Positions 24,696 through 34,262 of a stretch of DNA of 64,000 nucleotides are shown here, in pieces; position 1 is the first letter of the stretch; every line of letters starts with the position of its first letter. The stretch covers positions 124,001 through 188,000 of the forward strand of contig CBFHMJ010000026.1 of NCBI GenBank assembly GCA_965656875.1. The letters run 5' to 3'. The DNA is from CBFHMJ01 sp965656875 (GTDB taxonomy: Bacteria > Pseudomonadota > Gammaproteobacteria > Enterobacterales > Alteromonadaceae). The position numbers and the translations under genes are program-made. The notes below the pieces were generated by a model. The model had not been told where the DNA came from. It worked only from the letters and a program-made list of their open reading frames with translations, and did no database searches.

Positions 24696-26144
24696 TTACA
24701 CGGTTTGTGCGTATTGATAAAGCTGCTTTAAAATCGCCATTTTACCCTCATCGTCCTGGTGTTCATGGGCCATGTTCTCCAGCGCAATACCAAAATCATC
24801 AAAGGTCAGATTGGGTGAATCGTTGCCATACATCAACTTATCTTTGCGATACTGGTTCCAGTAGGTTTGTTCGCTATCGGTCAATGTCCCCGGGAAATTA
24901 CGGGCTTTATAACGCAGCAGTAATTCGGTGAATCGTTTATCTTCAAAATCCAGTGTTAACCCTGCTAATTGTTCTACTGGCGTATTCTGCACAATCTCAA
25001 ATTTTGCCTTATCACCCCTGGATAAAAAGCCGCCGCTGTACAAGCCATAATCTGGATTATTCTCCGGTTCAAACTCATCTTCCTGATTAAATACTTCAGC
25101 CAGCTTATCCCTAAGTTCAGGGTGTTGACGCAAGATTTTCAGGTTTTCCAGACATTGCTCCCGGTCAATCCCCAATCGTGCAGCGTTTTCAGGCAGCAAG
25201 GTTTTAGCCGGTGCGATCACTGGACATTTATTGATATGTACCAGTTTAATGCCGGGCCGTTCTTCGCCTTCGGCCAGTTCATCATTTCGGGTGTATAGTT
25301 TTGCCCGTAGTTCTTCGGCGCTCAAATCAAGCAGTTGCTGTGGATCTTTTTGTAGATCGACACAAATCACCGCATTTTTGTTCTCCGGATGCCAGGACAT
25401 CGGTGCAATCCAGCTGGTACATCCCTGAGCCGACGGGAATTTAGACGACACATGAACCACAGGCGTCATGTTCAACACATCAATCTGACTACCGACGGTG
25501 CGTTTATTTCTCAGATCAAATAAGAAACTGAATAATCTCGGCTGGGCATTCTTAATCAATTTAGCCATTTCTATGGTTGCAATAACATCTGACAACGCAT
25601 CATGTGCTGCCGCATGTTCAATACCATTCGCTTCAGTCAATAATTCCAGTCTGAACGATGGTAAGCCATCGTCGTTTTCTGGCCACTGAATACCTTCTGG
25701 ACGTAACGCGTAAGTTGCCCGGACCAGATCAATAATGTCCCAGCGTGAATTTCCATTCTGCCATTCGCGGCCATACGGGTCATAAAAGTTTCTGTACAGG
25801 GCATAGCGCGTTACTTCGTCATCAAATCGAATATTGTTGTAACCCGCGACACAGGTATTGGGTTGGCTGAATTGCTGGTGGATTTGACGCATAAACTCCG
25901 CTTCAACAAACCCGTCTTTCAATGTTTTTTGCGGTGTAATGCCCGTGATCATCGCTGCTTCAGGGTGAGGCAAATAATCATTTGCAATCTGACAATAGAT
26001 CACCAGCGGCTCGCCAATAATATTCAGATTATGGTCAGTACGGATACCGGCAAATTGCGCAGGACGATCTTTTTTAGGGTTTGCGCCCCAGGTCTCGTAG
26101 TCGTGCCAGTAGATACTGGGCGAAGAGTCAGCGTTTGTATTCAT
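24696..26144 (-). CDS. sbcB: Exodeoxyribonuclease I
   Basis: A 3'-5' single-strand DNA exonuclease that acts in recombination and mismatch repair. The 482-residue protein (E. coli 475) has the three DEDDh exonuclease motifs: IYWHDYETWG with Asp15 and Glu17, AGYNNIRFDDEVTRY, and AAAHDALSDV with the catalytic His and Asp. The C-terminal half has SH3-like and helical regions of the ExoI family (NKCPVIAPAKTLLPENAARLG, ELLLRYKARNFPGTL). The start at 26144 fits the family. Confidence 0.96.
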   Translation of the reverse strand: MNTNADSSPSIYWHDYETWGANPKKDRPAQFAGIRTDHNLNIIGEPLVIYCQIANDYLPHPEAAMITGITPQKTLKDGFVEAEFMRQIHQQFSQPNTCVAGYNNIRFDDEVTRYALYRNFYDPYGREWQNGNSRWDIIDLVRATYALRPEGIQWPENDDGLPSFRLELLTEANGIEHAAAHDALSDVIATIEMAKLIKNAQPRLFSFLFDLRNKRTVGSQIDVLNMTPVVHVSSKFPSAQGCTSWIAPMSWHPENKNAVICVDLQKDPQQLLDLSAEELRAKLYTRNDELAEGEERPGIKLVHINKCPVIAPAKTLLPENAARLGIDREQCLENLKILRQHPELRDKLAEVFNQEDEFEPENNPDYGLYSGGFLSRGDKAKFEIVQNTPVEQLAGLTLDFEDKRFTELLLRYKARNFPGTLTDSEQTYWNQYRKDKLMYGNDSPNLTFDDFGIALENMAHEHQDDEGKMAILKQLYQYAQTV

Positions 26145-26568
26145 TACGTCTATTGTCTAAAGCTATGTATTTAATGCAAAAAATTGATTTGTGGCCGAGT
26201 TTGAATATGCAGTGTTGTGTCACTGAAATCGGTGGCTATGCTATGCAATCGTTTTAAACGTTATGCAAAAAATAAATCGAGTTTTATGCGCTCGGCTAAA
26301 TGTCACCCGAGTATACAGGTTAGCTTTGTGCGGGGAAAAACATTTCCTGGATAATGGTCTGAATTGCTGATGTTATCGCCAATAATGGTGTTATTAGTGA
26401 GTAGGGATGAAAATGACAGGTTATAAATGGTGATGAGAACGAAACAGATGTTCGAACTTTTAAGGCTCGATAGTCTTATAAAAAAAGCCTCCGTGAGGAA
26501 GCTTTCGATAGTCAGTGCTGCATGGATGCGTCAGTTTTTACGTGTCGGCGAGCATGGCTCTGGAGATC
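26145..26568. other. Gene-free region between sbcB and the DUF3108 gene
   Basis: About 420 bases without a supported gene. It contains a minus-strand terminator (26480-26505) serving the purM-purN-DUF3108 unit, and presumably the sbcB promoter. A short near-palindrome CGTTTTAAACG occurs around 26250. Confidence 0.45.
26480..26505 (-). terminator. Intrinsic terminator downstream of the DUF3108 gene
   Basis: On the minus strand AAAGCTTCC/GGAGGCTTT (one mismatch, TCAC loop) is followed by six T. It lies 64 bases after the stop of the DUF3108 gene. Confidence 0.75.
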
Positions 26569-27330
26569 TTAGTCTCTCGTCAATGATTCCAGTTGTAAAT
26601 CAAACTGTTCGACGCCTTTTTTACTCTTCCATAATTTAACCAGCGCATAGTTGTATTCTGGCGCTAACCAGACCCAGGTTTGGGTTTTGTCGTTTTTGTA
26701 GAGGCGTTTCACTTTAATTGCTTCTACCTGACCTACAGGTAATGACAAAATTTCCGTTTTATCCACCTCAAATTCGTAAATACGCTCTTCAGCTTTACGT
26801 GACAGAAAATCGTATTTTAAGCGCGTTTTACCTGCCGCAATATCAATGGCCATTTGTTGCTGATAAGCGATGGAGTCCAGCCAGTCTTCATTCCAGGCCA
26901 GTGGGCGAGGGTGCTTCTCTTTTTTAAAGAACACTTTTTTATCGCCACGGTCGAAAGTCACCAGATAATTCTTGTCGGAGCCAAAACCTTCCCGTGTCAT
27001 TTTGTATTGCAACGGGTGAACCTGATTATCTTCCAGTACAAAAATGGATGTTTCTGTTCGTTTATCTTCGAAGATCATCCATTCGACATGACTTGAATAA
27101 CTCAATTGCCAGGCGGCATTTTTCTTGCCGTCGATATCAGTTTGTTTCAGGGTGCGGACGGCGGAGCCGAGGTGTTTGCCGGAGCGAAACACCTTATACT
27201 CAGCGGTATAAGGTGTGATGTTGAGAGGGGATTGAGCGAAGGAAGCAGACGGTAATAACAAACAACTAAAAAACCAGAGAAATGTTCGTAATTTGTTGTT
27301 TGTTATTAATTTAATCATTCGCATAACCAT
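26569..27330 (-). CDS. DUF3108 domain-containing periplasmic protein
   Basis: A 253-residue protein with a signal peptide (hydrophobic TFLWFFSCLLLPSASFA, cleavage near residue 32) followed by a DUF3108 domain: ITPYTAEYKVFRSGKHLGSA, DEDWLDSIAYQQQMAIDIAAGK-like region, and KRLYKNDKTQTWVWLAPEYNY. The family's function is not established. The start overlaps the 3' end of purN; three in-frame ATGs (27330, 27324, 27318) are possible. The purM-purN-DUF3108 order is common in Pseudomonas and relatives. Confidence 0.88.
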   Translation of the reverse strand: MVMRMIKLITNNKLRTFLWFFSCLLLPSASFAQSPLNITPYTAEYKVFRSGKHLGSAVRTLKQTDIDGKKNAAWQLSYSSHVEWMIFEDKRTETSIFVLEDNQVHPLQYKMTREGFGSDKNYLVTFDRGDKKVFFKKEKHPRPLAWNEDWLDSIAYQQQMAIDIAAGKTRLKYDFLSRKAEERIYEFEVDKTEILSLPVGQVEAIKVKRLYKNDKTQTWVWLAPEYNYALVKLWKSKKGVEQFDLQLESLTRD

Positions 27331-27970
27331 CTACTGCTAACTTTTCGTTATCCAACCAGGCTTCATGTTCTACCATTTTTAACCGGTCACTGCAAAACCA
27401 CTTTGCAACTAAGGGATAAATGCGGTGTTCTTGTTCGTGAACACGTTGCGCCAGTATATCAGCCGTATCATCCTCAAACACCGGTACTGTGGCTTGAAGA
27501 ATAACCGGACCACCGTCCAGCTCTTCCGTCACAAAATGGACACTTACACCATGTTCGGTATCACCCGCGTCGATGGCGCGTTGGTGAGTATGCAGGCCTT
27601 GATACTTGGGCAACAAAGATGGATGAATGTTCAACATTTTTCCCTGAAAATGTTGCACGAAAGCCGGTGTAAGGATGCGCATAAAGCCAGCAAGAATCAC
27701 CAGGTCCGGTTGGTACTCATCAATTTTTGCCATTAATGCCTGATCATAAGCCTCACGAGACTCAGCCAGTTTATGATCCAGCGTGATCGCATCGATTTGA
27801 TGATTCGCAGCTCGTTCCAGACCATAAACACCCGGACGATTAGAGATAACAGCTTTTACGGTGCCATTAATGGCAGCCGCATGGTCGGCAGGTAATTCAC
27901 AGGCATCAATGATGGCCTGCAAATTACTACCATTGCCTGAAACCAGTACAACAATGGATTTGGATGACAT
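27311..27970 (-). CDS. purN: Phosphoribosylglycinamide formyltransferase 1
   Basis: Third step of purine biosynthesis, formyl transfer from 10-formyl-THF to GAR. The 219-residue protein starts MSSKSIVVLVSGNGSNLQAI, contains the catalytic block MLNIHPSLLPKYQG (Asn and His) and HFVTEELDGGPVI with the catalytic Asp. The start at 27970 has an AGGACC Shine-Dalgarno right after the purM stop; a longer frame to 28057 would overlap purM and is rejected. It forms an operon with purM. Confidence 0.95.
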   Translation of the reverse strand: MSSKSIVVLVSGNGSNLQAIIDACELPADHAAAINGTVKAVISNRPGVYGLERAANHQIDAITLDHKLAESREAYDQALMAKIDEYQPDLVILAGFMRILTPAFVQHFQGKMLNIHPSLLPKYQGLHTHQRAIDAGDTEHGVSVHFVTEELDGGPVILQATVPVFEDDTADILAQRVHEQEHRIYPLVAKWFCSDRLKMVEHEAWLDNEKLAVDGYAND

Positions 27971-27980
27971 CACGGGTCCT

Positions 27981-29021
27981 TTAGTTGAATTCAACCTGGG
28001 CTTCATCGCCATTTGCGGTGGCAATGTTACCGATAACCCATGCGTTTTCACCCGCATTATTCAGGATCGACAGCGCTTGTTCAGCGGCATCAGCCGGAAG
28101 CGCCAGAACCATGCCCACACCACAGTTGAAGGTACGGTACATTTCGAATTTATCCACGTTGCCGTGTTCTTGTAACCAGTTGAAGATCACTGGCCATTCC
28201 CAGCTATTGCTGTCGATAACCGCTTTAGCGCCTTCAGGTAATACACGAGGAATGTTTTCCTGGAAACCGCCGCCTGTAATATGAGACAGGGCATGAACAT
28301 CAACGGTTTTTAACAGTTCCAGGACAGATTTAACGTAGATTTTTGTTGGCGCTAATAAATGTTCTGTGACCGGTTTGCCGTCCAGCATAATGTCAGCCGG
28401 GTTTTCTACTCGTTCAAGGATTTTACGAATCAGAGAATAACCGTTGGAATGTGGGCCCGATGAACCCAGTGCAATCAATACGTCACCGGCAACGACTTTA
28501 CTACCATCAATGATTTCTGATTTTTCGACCACGCCAACACAGAAGCCAGCGATATCGTAATCTTCACCGTGGTACATGCCAGGCATTTCAGCGGTTTCAC
28601 CGCCAATCAGCGCACAGTTTGATTGCTGACAGCCTTCACCGATACCAGCAACAACACTGGCTGCGGTGTCTACGTCCAGTTTTCCGGTTGCGTAGTAATC
28701 AAGGAAAAACAAAGGTTCTGCGCCCTGAACAATCAGGTCATTAACGCACATCGCAACCAGGTCAATACCAACCGAATCATGTTTATTCAAATCCATTGCC
28801 AGTCGTAATTTAGTTCCTACACCGTCAGTACCAGCAACCAGAACAGGTTCTTTATAACCAGTCGGAAGTTGACACAGTGCGCCAAATCCTCCTAAGCCAC
28901 CCATCACTTCAGGACGATGGGTTTTCTTAACTACACCTTTAATTTTATCGACAAGGGCGTTACCAGCATCGATATCGACACCAGCATCTTTATAGCTTAA
29001 AGAAGATTGATTCTCGCTCAC
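27981..29021 (-). CDS. purM: Phosphoribosylformylglycinamidine cyclo-ligase (AIR synthetase)
   Basis: Fifth step of purine biosynthesis. The 346-residue protein (E. coli 345) has SLSYKDAGVDIDAGNALV, GTDGVGTKLRLA, GIDLVAMCVNDLIVQGAEPLFFLDY and HITGGGFQENIPR. The chosen start is GTG at 29021, because it gives the standard length and has TGAGG five bases upstream; the open frame to 29222 reads through promoter-like DNA. A 16-bp perfect palindrome lies 74 bases upstream of the start. Confidence 0.95.
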   Translation of the reverse strand: MSENQSSLSYKDAGVDIDAGNALVDKIKGVVKKTHRPEVMGGLGGFGALCQLPTGYKEPVLVAGTDGVGTKLRLAMDLNKHDSVGIDLVAMCVNDLIVQGAEPLFFLDYYATGKLDVDTAASVVAGIGEGCQQSNCALIGGETAEMPGMYHGEDYDIAGFCVGVVEKSEIIDGSKVVAGDVLIALGSSGPHSNGYSLIRKILERVENPADIMLDGKPVTEHLLAPTKIYVKSVLELLKTVDVHALSHITGGGFQENIPRVLPEGAKAVIDSNSWEWPVIFNWLQEHGNVDKFEMYRTFNCGVGMVLALPADAAEQALSILNNAGENAWVIGNIATANGDEAQVEFN

Positions 29022-29094
29022 GGCAACCTCATTCAGGGGGATAACAAAAAGACGCGCTATTCTACATAGATAAGAAAGCCGATAAAACCTGATT

Positions 29095-29110
29095 TTGCCA
29101 GTACTGGCAA
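29095..29110. promoter_or_regulatory. 16-bp perfect palindrome upstream of purM
   Basis: TTGCCAGTACTGGCAA is a perfect palindrome in the purM upstream region, in an operator-like position. It does not match the enterobacterial PurR box, so the regulator is unknown. Confidence 0.4.
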
Positions 29111-29235
29111 TGTTTAGCGCAATTTTCCCAGCGTCGCGCCAGAACCTGATCAGGCGGTCAGGAATTGGCGAGAAATTTCCTGAAAATAGTAAATAAAAGG
29201 TAAATAACCGGATAAAAATCAAACTGATGAACGGG

Positions 29236-29275
29236 CGAAAAAAAGCGCTGACTGATGAGAAACCAGCCAGCGCTT
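29236..29275 (-). terminator. Intrinsic terminator after cmoB
   Basis: On the minus strand AAGCGCTGGCTG/CAGTCAGCGCTT (one mismatch) is followed by seven T. It closes the cmoA-cmoB unit upstream of the purM promoter. Confidence 0.85.
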
Positions 29276-29317
29276 GTTTGTGTTATTGATGCTGTTATCG
29301 AAAGCGTTGTGCCAGAA

Positions 29318-30286
29318 TCACTTTTTACTGGCAATCAGAGTTGCCCGTAGTGGGGCCGGATATCCTTCGATGGTTTTGCTGTTATCGTTTGGATCGAGGA
29401 AGTCATGCAGTGATTCAGACTCAATCCAGTCTGTTTTTCGTTGCTCCTCAAACGAAGTCTGATTGGTATTCACGACGCGAATATCGACAAAACCAACTCG
29501 CTCTAACCATTGAGTCAACGCCGCGACACTTGGAATAAACCAAACATTGCGCATTTTTGCGTAACGCTCGCCTGGCACTAAAACCTGATGTTCGTCGCCT
29601 TCAACCACCAGGGTTTCAAGAACCAGCTCACCACCGGCACGAAGCTGATCGTGCAACTGCTGCAAGAAATCAAACGGCGATTTGCGGTGATAAAGCACTC
29701 CCATAGAGAATACGGTATCGAATGCCTTCAATGGTGGCAATTGTTCCACACCCAGAGGTAAGAAATGAATATTATCGACCGGATTAAAATGCCTGATCGC
29801 TAAAAATTGCGCCAGGAACAAATCGGAAGGATCAATGCCGACTACAAATTTTGCGCCAGCTCCCGCCATCCGCCACAGGTGATAACCACTGCCACAACCG
29901 ATATCCAGAACATGACGGCCTTCCAGCGGGCTGATATGAGGTAACAATCGCTCCCATTTCCAGTCAGACCGCCATTCAGTATCAATATGAATGTCATGAA
30001 TATAGTAGGGGCCTTTGCGCCAGGGCTTCAGGGTTTTCAAAATATGCGTAATGCGTTTTTGATCGCCCTCGGTAATATCGTCCAGGGTGCCGAAACGCAC
30101 TTCATCGTCAATCGTTAACACCGATGGGTTGGTTTCTGGTAAATGAGAAATGGACTTCATCCACTTTTCAAACTCACCGTGCTTATATTGTTGATACCAG
30201 TCCGTTAGCTGGGCGGGTAATACATTAAGCCAGTGGCTTAATGGCGACAGGGCGATTTGGCGATAGAATTCGTTGAAATATTGCAT
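29318..30286 (-). CDS. cmoB: tRNA U34 carboxymethyltransferase CmoB
   Basis: CmoB transfers a carboxymethyl group from carboxy-SAM (made by CmoA) to hydroxyuridine-34 of tRNAs, giving cmo5U. The 322-residue protein has the SAM motif VLDIGCGSGYHLWRM, the family block FSMGVLYHRKSPFDFL and the end YPAPLRATLIASKK. It follows cmoA by 21 bases, the usual cmoA-cmoB order. Modified targets include tRNA-Pro(TGG) and tRNA-Ser(TGA), both encoded in this window. Confidence 0.96.
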   Translation of the reverse strand: MQYFNEFYRQIALSPLSHWLNVLPAQLTDWYQQYKHGEFEKWMKSISHLPETNPSVLTIDDEVRFGTLDDITEGDQKRITHILKTLKPWRKGPYYIHDIHIDTEWRSDWKWERLLPHISPLEGRHVLDIGCGSGYHLWRMAGAGAKFVVGIDPSDLFLAQFLAIRHFNPVDNIHFLPLGVEQLPPLKAFDTVFSMGVLYHRKSPFDFLQQLHDQLRAGGELVLETLVVEGDEHQVLVPGERYAKMRNVWFIPSVAALTQWLERVGFVDIRVVNTNQTSFEEQRKTDWIESESLHDFLDPNDNSKTIEGYPAPLRATLIASKK

Positions 30287-30307
30287 GATGAGATGGCGTC
30301 CTGGCGT

Positions 30308-31033
30308 TTACTTCACAGCAAACATCGAGCAAAAGTTAAAACACTGATACCAGACAGTCTGGTGGCTGAATCCCGCGTCTTTCAGGCGCGTCTTGTGGGT
30401 ATGAATGGTGTCGGGTTTCATGACATTTTCCAGCGCTGTACGTTTCTGGCTGATCTCCAGTTCACTGTAACCGTTCGCCCGTTTAAAGTCGTGATGAAGA
30501 TCGATCAACGCTTCATTCATAAAATCACTACCGTGATTAAACTTTTCCGACAGAATTAATACGCCACCTGGTACCAGCGCCTGTTGAATGCGCTGAATTA
30601 ATGCCGTGCGATCATCTGGCGGTAAAAACTGTAAGGTGAAGTTCAGTACGACAACGGAGGCATTTTCCATCGGAATATCCCGGATGTCGCCCAGTTGGAT
30701 ATCGGCAGGAATGGATGATTTAAAGGCATCCACATGCAAACGACAGCGATTAACCATCGCTTCAGAATTATCAACCGCGATAATCTGGCCTTGTTGTCCA
30801 TTCAATGCACGACGAATGGATAAGGTCGCGGCCCCCAGAGAACACCCTAAATCATAAATGTTGGTGTCTGGCTGGAAATAACGCTCTGCAATTTTACCCA
30901 CGGTACTGACAATCGTGGCATAACCGGGCACGGAACGTTGGATCATATCCGGGAAGACTTCTACGACTCCCGCATCGAATGAAAAGTCAGTGACATTAGC
31001 AAGCTGACTGGCGTAAATATCGTCTTTTTTCAC
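30308..31033 (-). CDS. cmoA: Carboxy-S-adenosyl-L-methionine synthase CmoA
   Basis: CmoA converts SAM and prephenate into carboxy-SAM. The 241-residue protein (E. coli 247) shows FDAGVVEVFPDMIQRSVPGY, the methyltransferase motif IYDLGCSLGAATLSIRRAL, VVLNFTLQFLPP and LSEKFNHGSDFMNEALIDLH. The ATG at 31033 gives the family N-terminus. Operon with cmoB. Confidence 0.96.
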   Translation of the reverse strand: MKKDDIYASQLANVTDFSFDAGVVEVFPDMIQRSVPGYATIVSTVGKIAERYFQPDTNIYDLGCSLGAATLSIRRALNGQQGQIIAVDNSEAMVNRCRLHVDAFKSSIPADIQLGDIRDIPMENASVVVLNFTLQFLPPDDRTALIQRIQQALVPGGVLILSEKFNHGSDFMNEALIDLHHDFKRANGYSELEISQKRTALENVMKPDTIHTHKTRLKDAGFSHQTVWYQCFNFCSMFAVK

Positions 31034-31123
31034 TGTTACTCTGATAGCGTGATTTTCGGGCGCGATATTCTAGCGCTATTTGTCCAAAGACAGAAGTAAA
31101 AGACATCAGAATGGCTATCACCT

Positions 31124-33814
31124 TCAAAGGTCAGCCGACGCTGACGTATCTGCGGCGTTTATTTCCGTATCGGATGGCAAAGCAGGCTCGTCAGGCTGTT
31201 GTTCCGGCTCAGGTGCCAGCAATGTCAGGTTATCGATCACAATCAGGCTCTCTTGTTGTGGGTCAATGCTGAGATGATAACGCTCCGGTTGGGTGAGTTG
31301 CTGCCGTTGCAAATAGCTGGCTTCAACCACCAGTTGGTAATCACCCGGTAGAATTCGATCAAAGATAAAAAAGCCATCGAATTCAGTATGAACCTGTTTA
31401 ACGGTATTCCCGTTGCTGTCCAGTAACAAGAGTGGCACAGCGCCTTTGGGGGCGAGTGCATCGCCTCGTTTAATGGCCAGTTCGCCCTCAATTTCCCCGG
31501 TTTTTTGCACCGCGAAATGAATTTCATTTACGCCACCGGGATGCCCTTGCACCAAAAAGCCCTCGTTAGGGATAAACATAAACGGATCTTCCAGCGTCAC
31601 CGGGTCGATAGCGATTGCCTGAGGTTGTCGTCCTTTCGCTTTTGGTAGGCGAGCAATACCCGAATTATCGCTGCGAATGGTACGCCAGTGATTACTGCCC
31701 CGATAACCGATGTCGGTCAACGCCTGTTCGTTCTCGTCAAATAAGCCGTTGTAATTATCGTCCTGAAAGGTAATGGCATGGATGGTTGCAAAGCTGGACA
31801 TGCTGTCAGACGATGGTTGTTCAGGTAATGGTGTTAATGCAGTGCCAAAACTAATATTTAAACCAATGCCGAGACGATGATCACTGTCCCAGCTAATTTG
31901 ACTACCGAAACGAAAAGCGTCAAAGGTTTTACTCAGCGAAAACCGAAAAGTGTGTTGGTCTTTTTTAAAGTCCATTCGGCTGTTGGCCTGATAACTGTAT
32001 GAACCCCAACGGCCACGCCAGGATAAATTTCCCTGCGTAATGCGCGACTGACTACCGATATCGCCGCGTAATTGTAACTGTAAGGTGCCAAGTGTAGAAC
32101 GCCAGCTGGCTTGCTGGCTGACTCGCGTGCCTGAGGACTGATCCCAGTTCAGACCGCCACTAATTGACAATTCATCGAACCGCTTACTGATGGTACCGGA
32201 CACGCTGGAACGCCAGCTACCATTCTCACGGGTGGACTGAGCCTGCAAACTGAAATCTATTGCTGGCTCGAAAGGAATGTAACTCAGTGACAATGATTCA
32301 CTGGCATCCGGGTACAGCTGCGTGGTGTCCTGGAATCGAAAGGCGAGATCGCCGTCTTCAAAAATCACATTGATATCTGTGTTATACGCAATATCTCCGG
32401 TAGACGGACGCAACGCGCTGTCCAGCCGATATCGAAACAAGCTGTTGTAGCCAGATAGCGTTGTGGTCGCAATATTCAGCTCATCACTGGTTTCTGATTG
32501 CTGGTGGATATAACCCAGGGTGAGATTGAGCCGCTCGGCGAGCCCGAGATGAAACAACGAAGAGAGTGTTGGCTCGTATGTGGTTTCAGGCTTAGTAAAA
32601 AATAGCTGACGTTTGCCCAGGACATAAGAAAACTCAGGAATGATCGCGCCAGGCGCTGCCAACATAATCGTGTTGTTGAACGTTATGGGTTGTTCCCGCA
32701 CTTCACCGGATGGCCCATACATCACTACGTTAAACTGATTCCGTCCATTGGCTACCGGAACATCATCAAATAGATAATAGCCATCATCACCGACCAGTTG
32801 ATAATCAATCACCGACTCGTTCCGGTACAGTTCAACATCCCAGCCCGCAGGAACGGCACCTTCAAAACGTCGGGTGTTTCGGTTTTGCAGGCTTTGGTCA
32901 GACGTTACAAACGCAAATCCCACACCCTTACTGGCGGTTAAAAACGGATTACTGACCCCGTAGATATCACCCCATTCGTAATAAAACGGTTTGTCGTTCA
33001 ACGTCAGATTGCGATAAAACCGCCCTCGGGCGCTTTTATTGGTTTTGTTCTGGCTGTAGCTAAGCTCACTGCCGTGATAAAGCAGGTCGGCAACGGCATT
33101 AATGCTCAGGTTGATATCTTTATTCCAGCCGGACGCACCGTGATCGGCGGCCGGGGATAACTGCACATCCAGATTGGGATAACTCCAGCGTTGATACTGA
33201 TCGGGCAATGTCGGGTATTGAACGCTTGCACCGGATTTGATGGTTGCCAGTCGATGTCGTTCCTGGCGGGCGAGGCGGGCGATCATCGGGTGGGTGTCTT
33301 CGGTGGAAAAGTTCACTAATAGTCGCGCCATTCGAATGTCAGTACTGATCCCGAATATCCGGCTCAGCGCATCACTGCGGATATACAACAGATCATCATC
33401 AATCACCCAGTCGTCAGCGGTTAAGGTAACTGCTTTGCCCCGAACCGTGCCGGAGGATGTGATAGCGTCAAACGTTAATGCGACCTGATTTTGTTCGCGA
33501 ATGTACCAGCCGGTGAGTTGGCGGGTGTCTGGTTGCCACTCTACATGCAAATCTAATAGTTCATTAAGCTGTTCAATAGCGATATAGAAGTGCTCGTAAT
33601 CAAAGGTGACGGTATCAATGGTAGAGCCCAGCGGATGCATTTCCAGGAAGGCTTCAAAGTAGAGGTAATCCAGCATGGGTTCATCGTCGGCTCGTGCCGG
33701 GTAGTTCAGCAAAAACATACTGCACAACAACAGATTGACCAGGCGTTTGCCCGATAAACATGCGGCGAGCGGCAGCAATAAACGGTGTAACAAGCTGAAC
33801 AGAGTGTACGTCAT
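31124..33814 (-). CDS. Fimbrial-usher-like outer-membrane protein with C-terminal EF-hand-like and regulatory-like domains
   Basis: An 896-residue predicted outer-membrane usher for the pilus-like proteins encoded upstream. The N-terminus has a long signal region ending NYPARA. An SPOR-free N-terminal domain is followed by a beta-barrel-like region with the usher-type segment VPAGWDVELYRNESVIDYQ ... FDDVPVANGRNQFNVVMYGP. Near residues 685-696 the loop DDNYNGLFDENE fits an EF-hand calcium-binding loop, and residues about 780-845 resemble a carboxypeptidase-regulatory-like fold (GEIEGELAIKRG ... FDGFFIFDRILPGDYQLVVE). It differs from classical FimD/PapC ushers. The Shine-Dalgarno is poor, so the exact start is uncertain. 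Confidence 0.75.
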   Translation of the reverse strand: MTYTLFSLLHRLLLPLAACLSGKRLVNLLLCSMFLLNYPARADDEPMLDYLYFEAFLEMHPLGSTIDTVTFDYEHFYIAIEQLNELLDLHVEWQPDTRQLTGWYIREQNQVALTFDAITSSGTVRGKAVTLTADDWVIDDDLLYIRSDALSRIFGISTDIRMARLLVNFSTEDTHPMIARLARQERHRLATIKSGASVQYPTLPDQYQRWSYPNLDVQLSPAADHGASGWNKDINLSINAVADLLYHGSELSYSQNKTNKSARGRFYRNLTLNDKPFYYEWGDIYGVSNPFLTASKGVGFAFVTSDQSLQNRNTRRFEGAVPAGWDVELYRNESVIDYQLVGDDGYYLFDDVPVANGRNQFNVVMYGPSGEVREQPITFNNTIMLAAPGAIIPEFSYVLGKRQLFFTKPETTYEPTLSSLFHLGLAERLNLTLGYIHQQSETSDELNIATTTLSGYNSLFRYRLDSALRPSTGDIAYNTDINVIFEDGDLAFRFQDTTQLYPDASESLSLSYIPFEPAIDFSLQAQSTRENGSWRSSVSGTISKRFDELSISGGLNWDQSSGTRVSQQASWRSTLGTLQLQLRGDIGSQSRITQGNLSWRGRWGSYSYQANSRMDFKKDQHTFRFSLSKTFDAFRFGSQISWDSDHRLGIGLNISFGTALTPLPEQPSSDSMSSFATIHAITFQDDNYNGLFDENEQALTDIGYRGSNHWRTIRSDNSGIARLPKAKGRQPQAIAIDPVTLEDPFMFIPNEGFLVQGHPGGVNEIHFAVQKTGEIEGELAIKRGDALAPKGAVPLLLLDSNGNTVKQVHTEFDGFFIFDRILPGDYQLVVEASYLQRQQLTQPERYHLSIDPQQESLIVIDNLTLLAPEPEQQPDEPALPSDTEINAADTSASADL

Positions 33815-33895
33815 CGTTAAAAGGGTGCTGGTTCAGTGGCAAGCCTGAACCAGCGTTAGTGATGGAATAAAATGGAAATTTCAGCGGTCATGCCA

Positions 33896-34153
33896 TCAAA
33901 TCCTTGATGCTTCAGGGGTTACTGGCAAACTAAATAATCGGCGATAACGATATTCACTGCATCCTTCCGTTGGATTAGCTCGCTCCGTATTGTTTAACGC
34001 GTCGCTGCTCGTTGTGGTGCGGCCACAATGTTCATACAGAATAATTTCTGGGTAGAGCATCGGGTCGGTTGGAATAATGGTGTCTGTCAGCGCAGATACG
34101 CCGGAAATCACCAGTACACAAACCGAGACAGTTGAATACCAAAAGTTTGTCAT
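33896..34153 (-). CDS. Small secreted protein in the usher operon, unknown function
   Basis: An 85-residue protein with a signal peptide (MTNFWYSTVSVCVLVISGVSA) and a mature part of about 64 residues with two cysteines (EHC, EGC). The best ribosome-binding site of the locus (TAAGGAGG, 7 bases before the ATG) supports it as a real gene. It sits between the chaperone and usher genes on the same strand. It could be a minor subunit or assembly factor, which is inferred from position only. Confidence 0.65.
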   Translation of the reverse strand: MTNFWYSTVSVCVLVISGVSALTDTIIPTDPMLYPEIILYEHCGRTTTSSDALNNTERANPTEGCSEYRYRRLFSLPVTPEASRI

Positions 34154-34262
34154 ATTAATACCTCCTTATCCGGGGCATATGCCCCTGGTTTTCCGGCGTG
34201 ATCATGCGTCATCCATAATCCTGATATACGCCAGCAGGCGGACCCACTGAAAGGTCGCCTTG

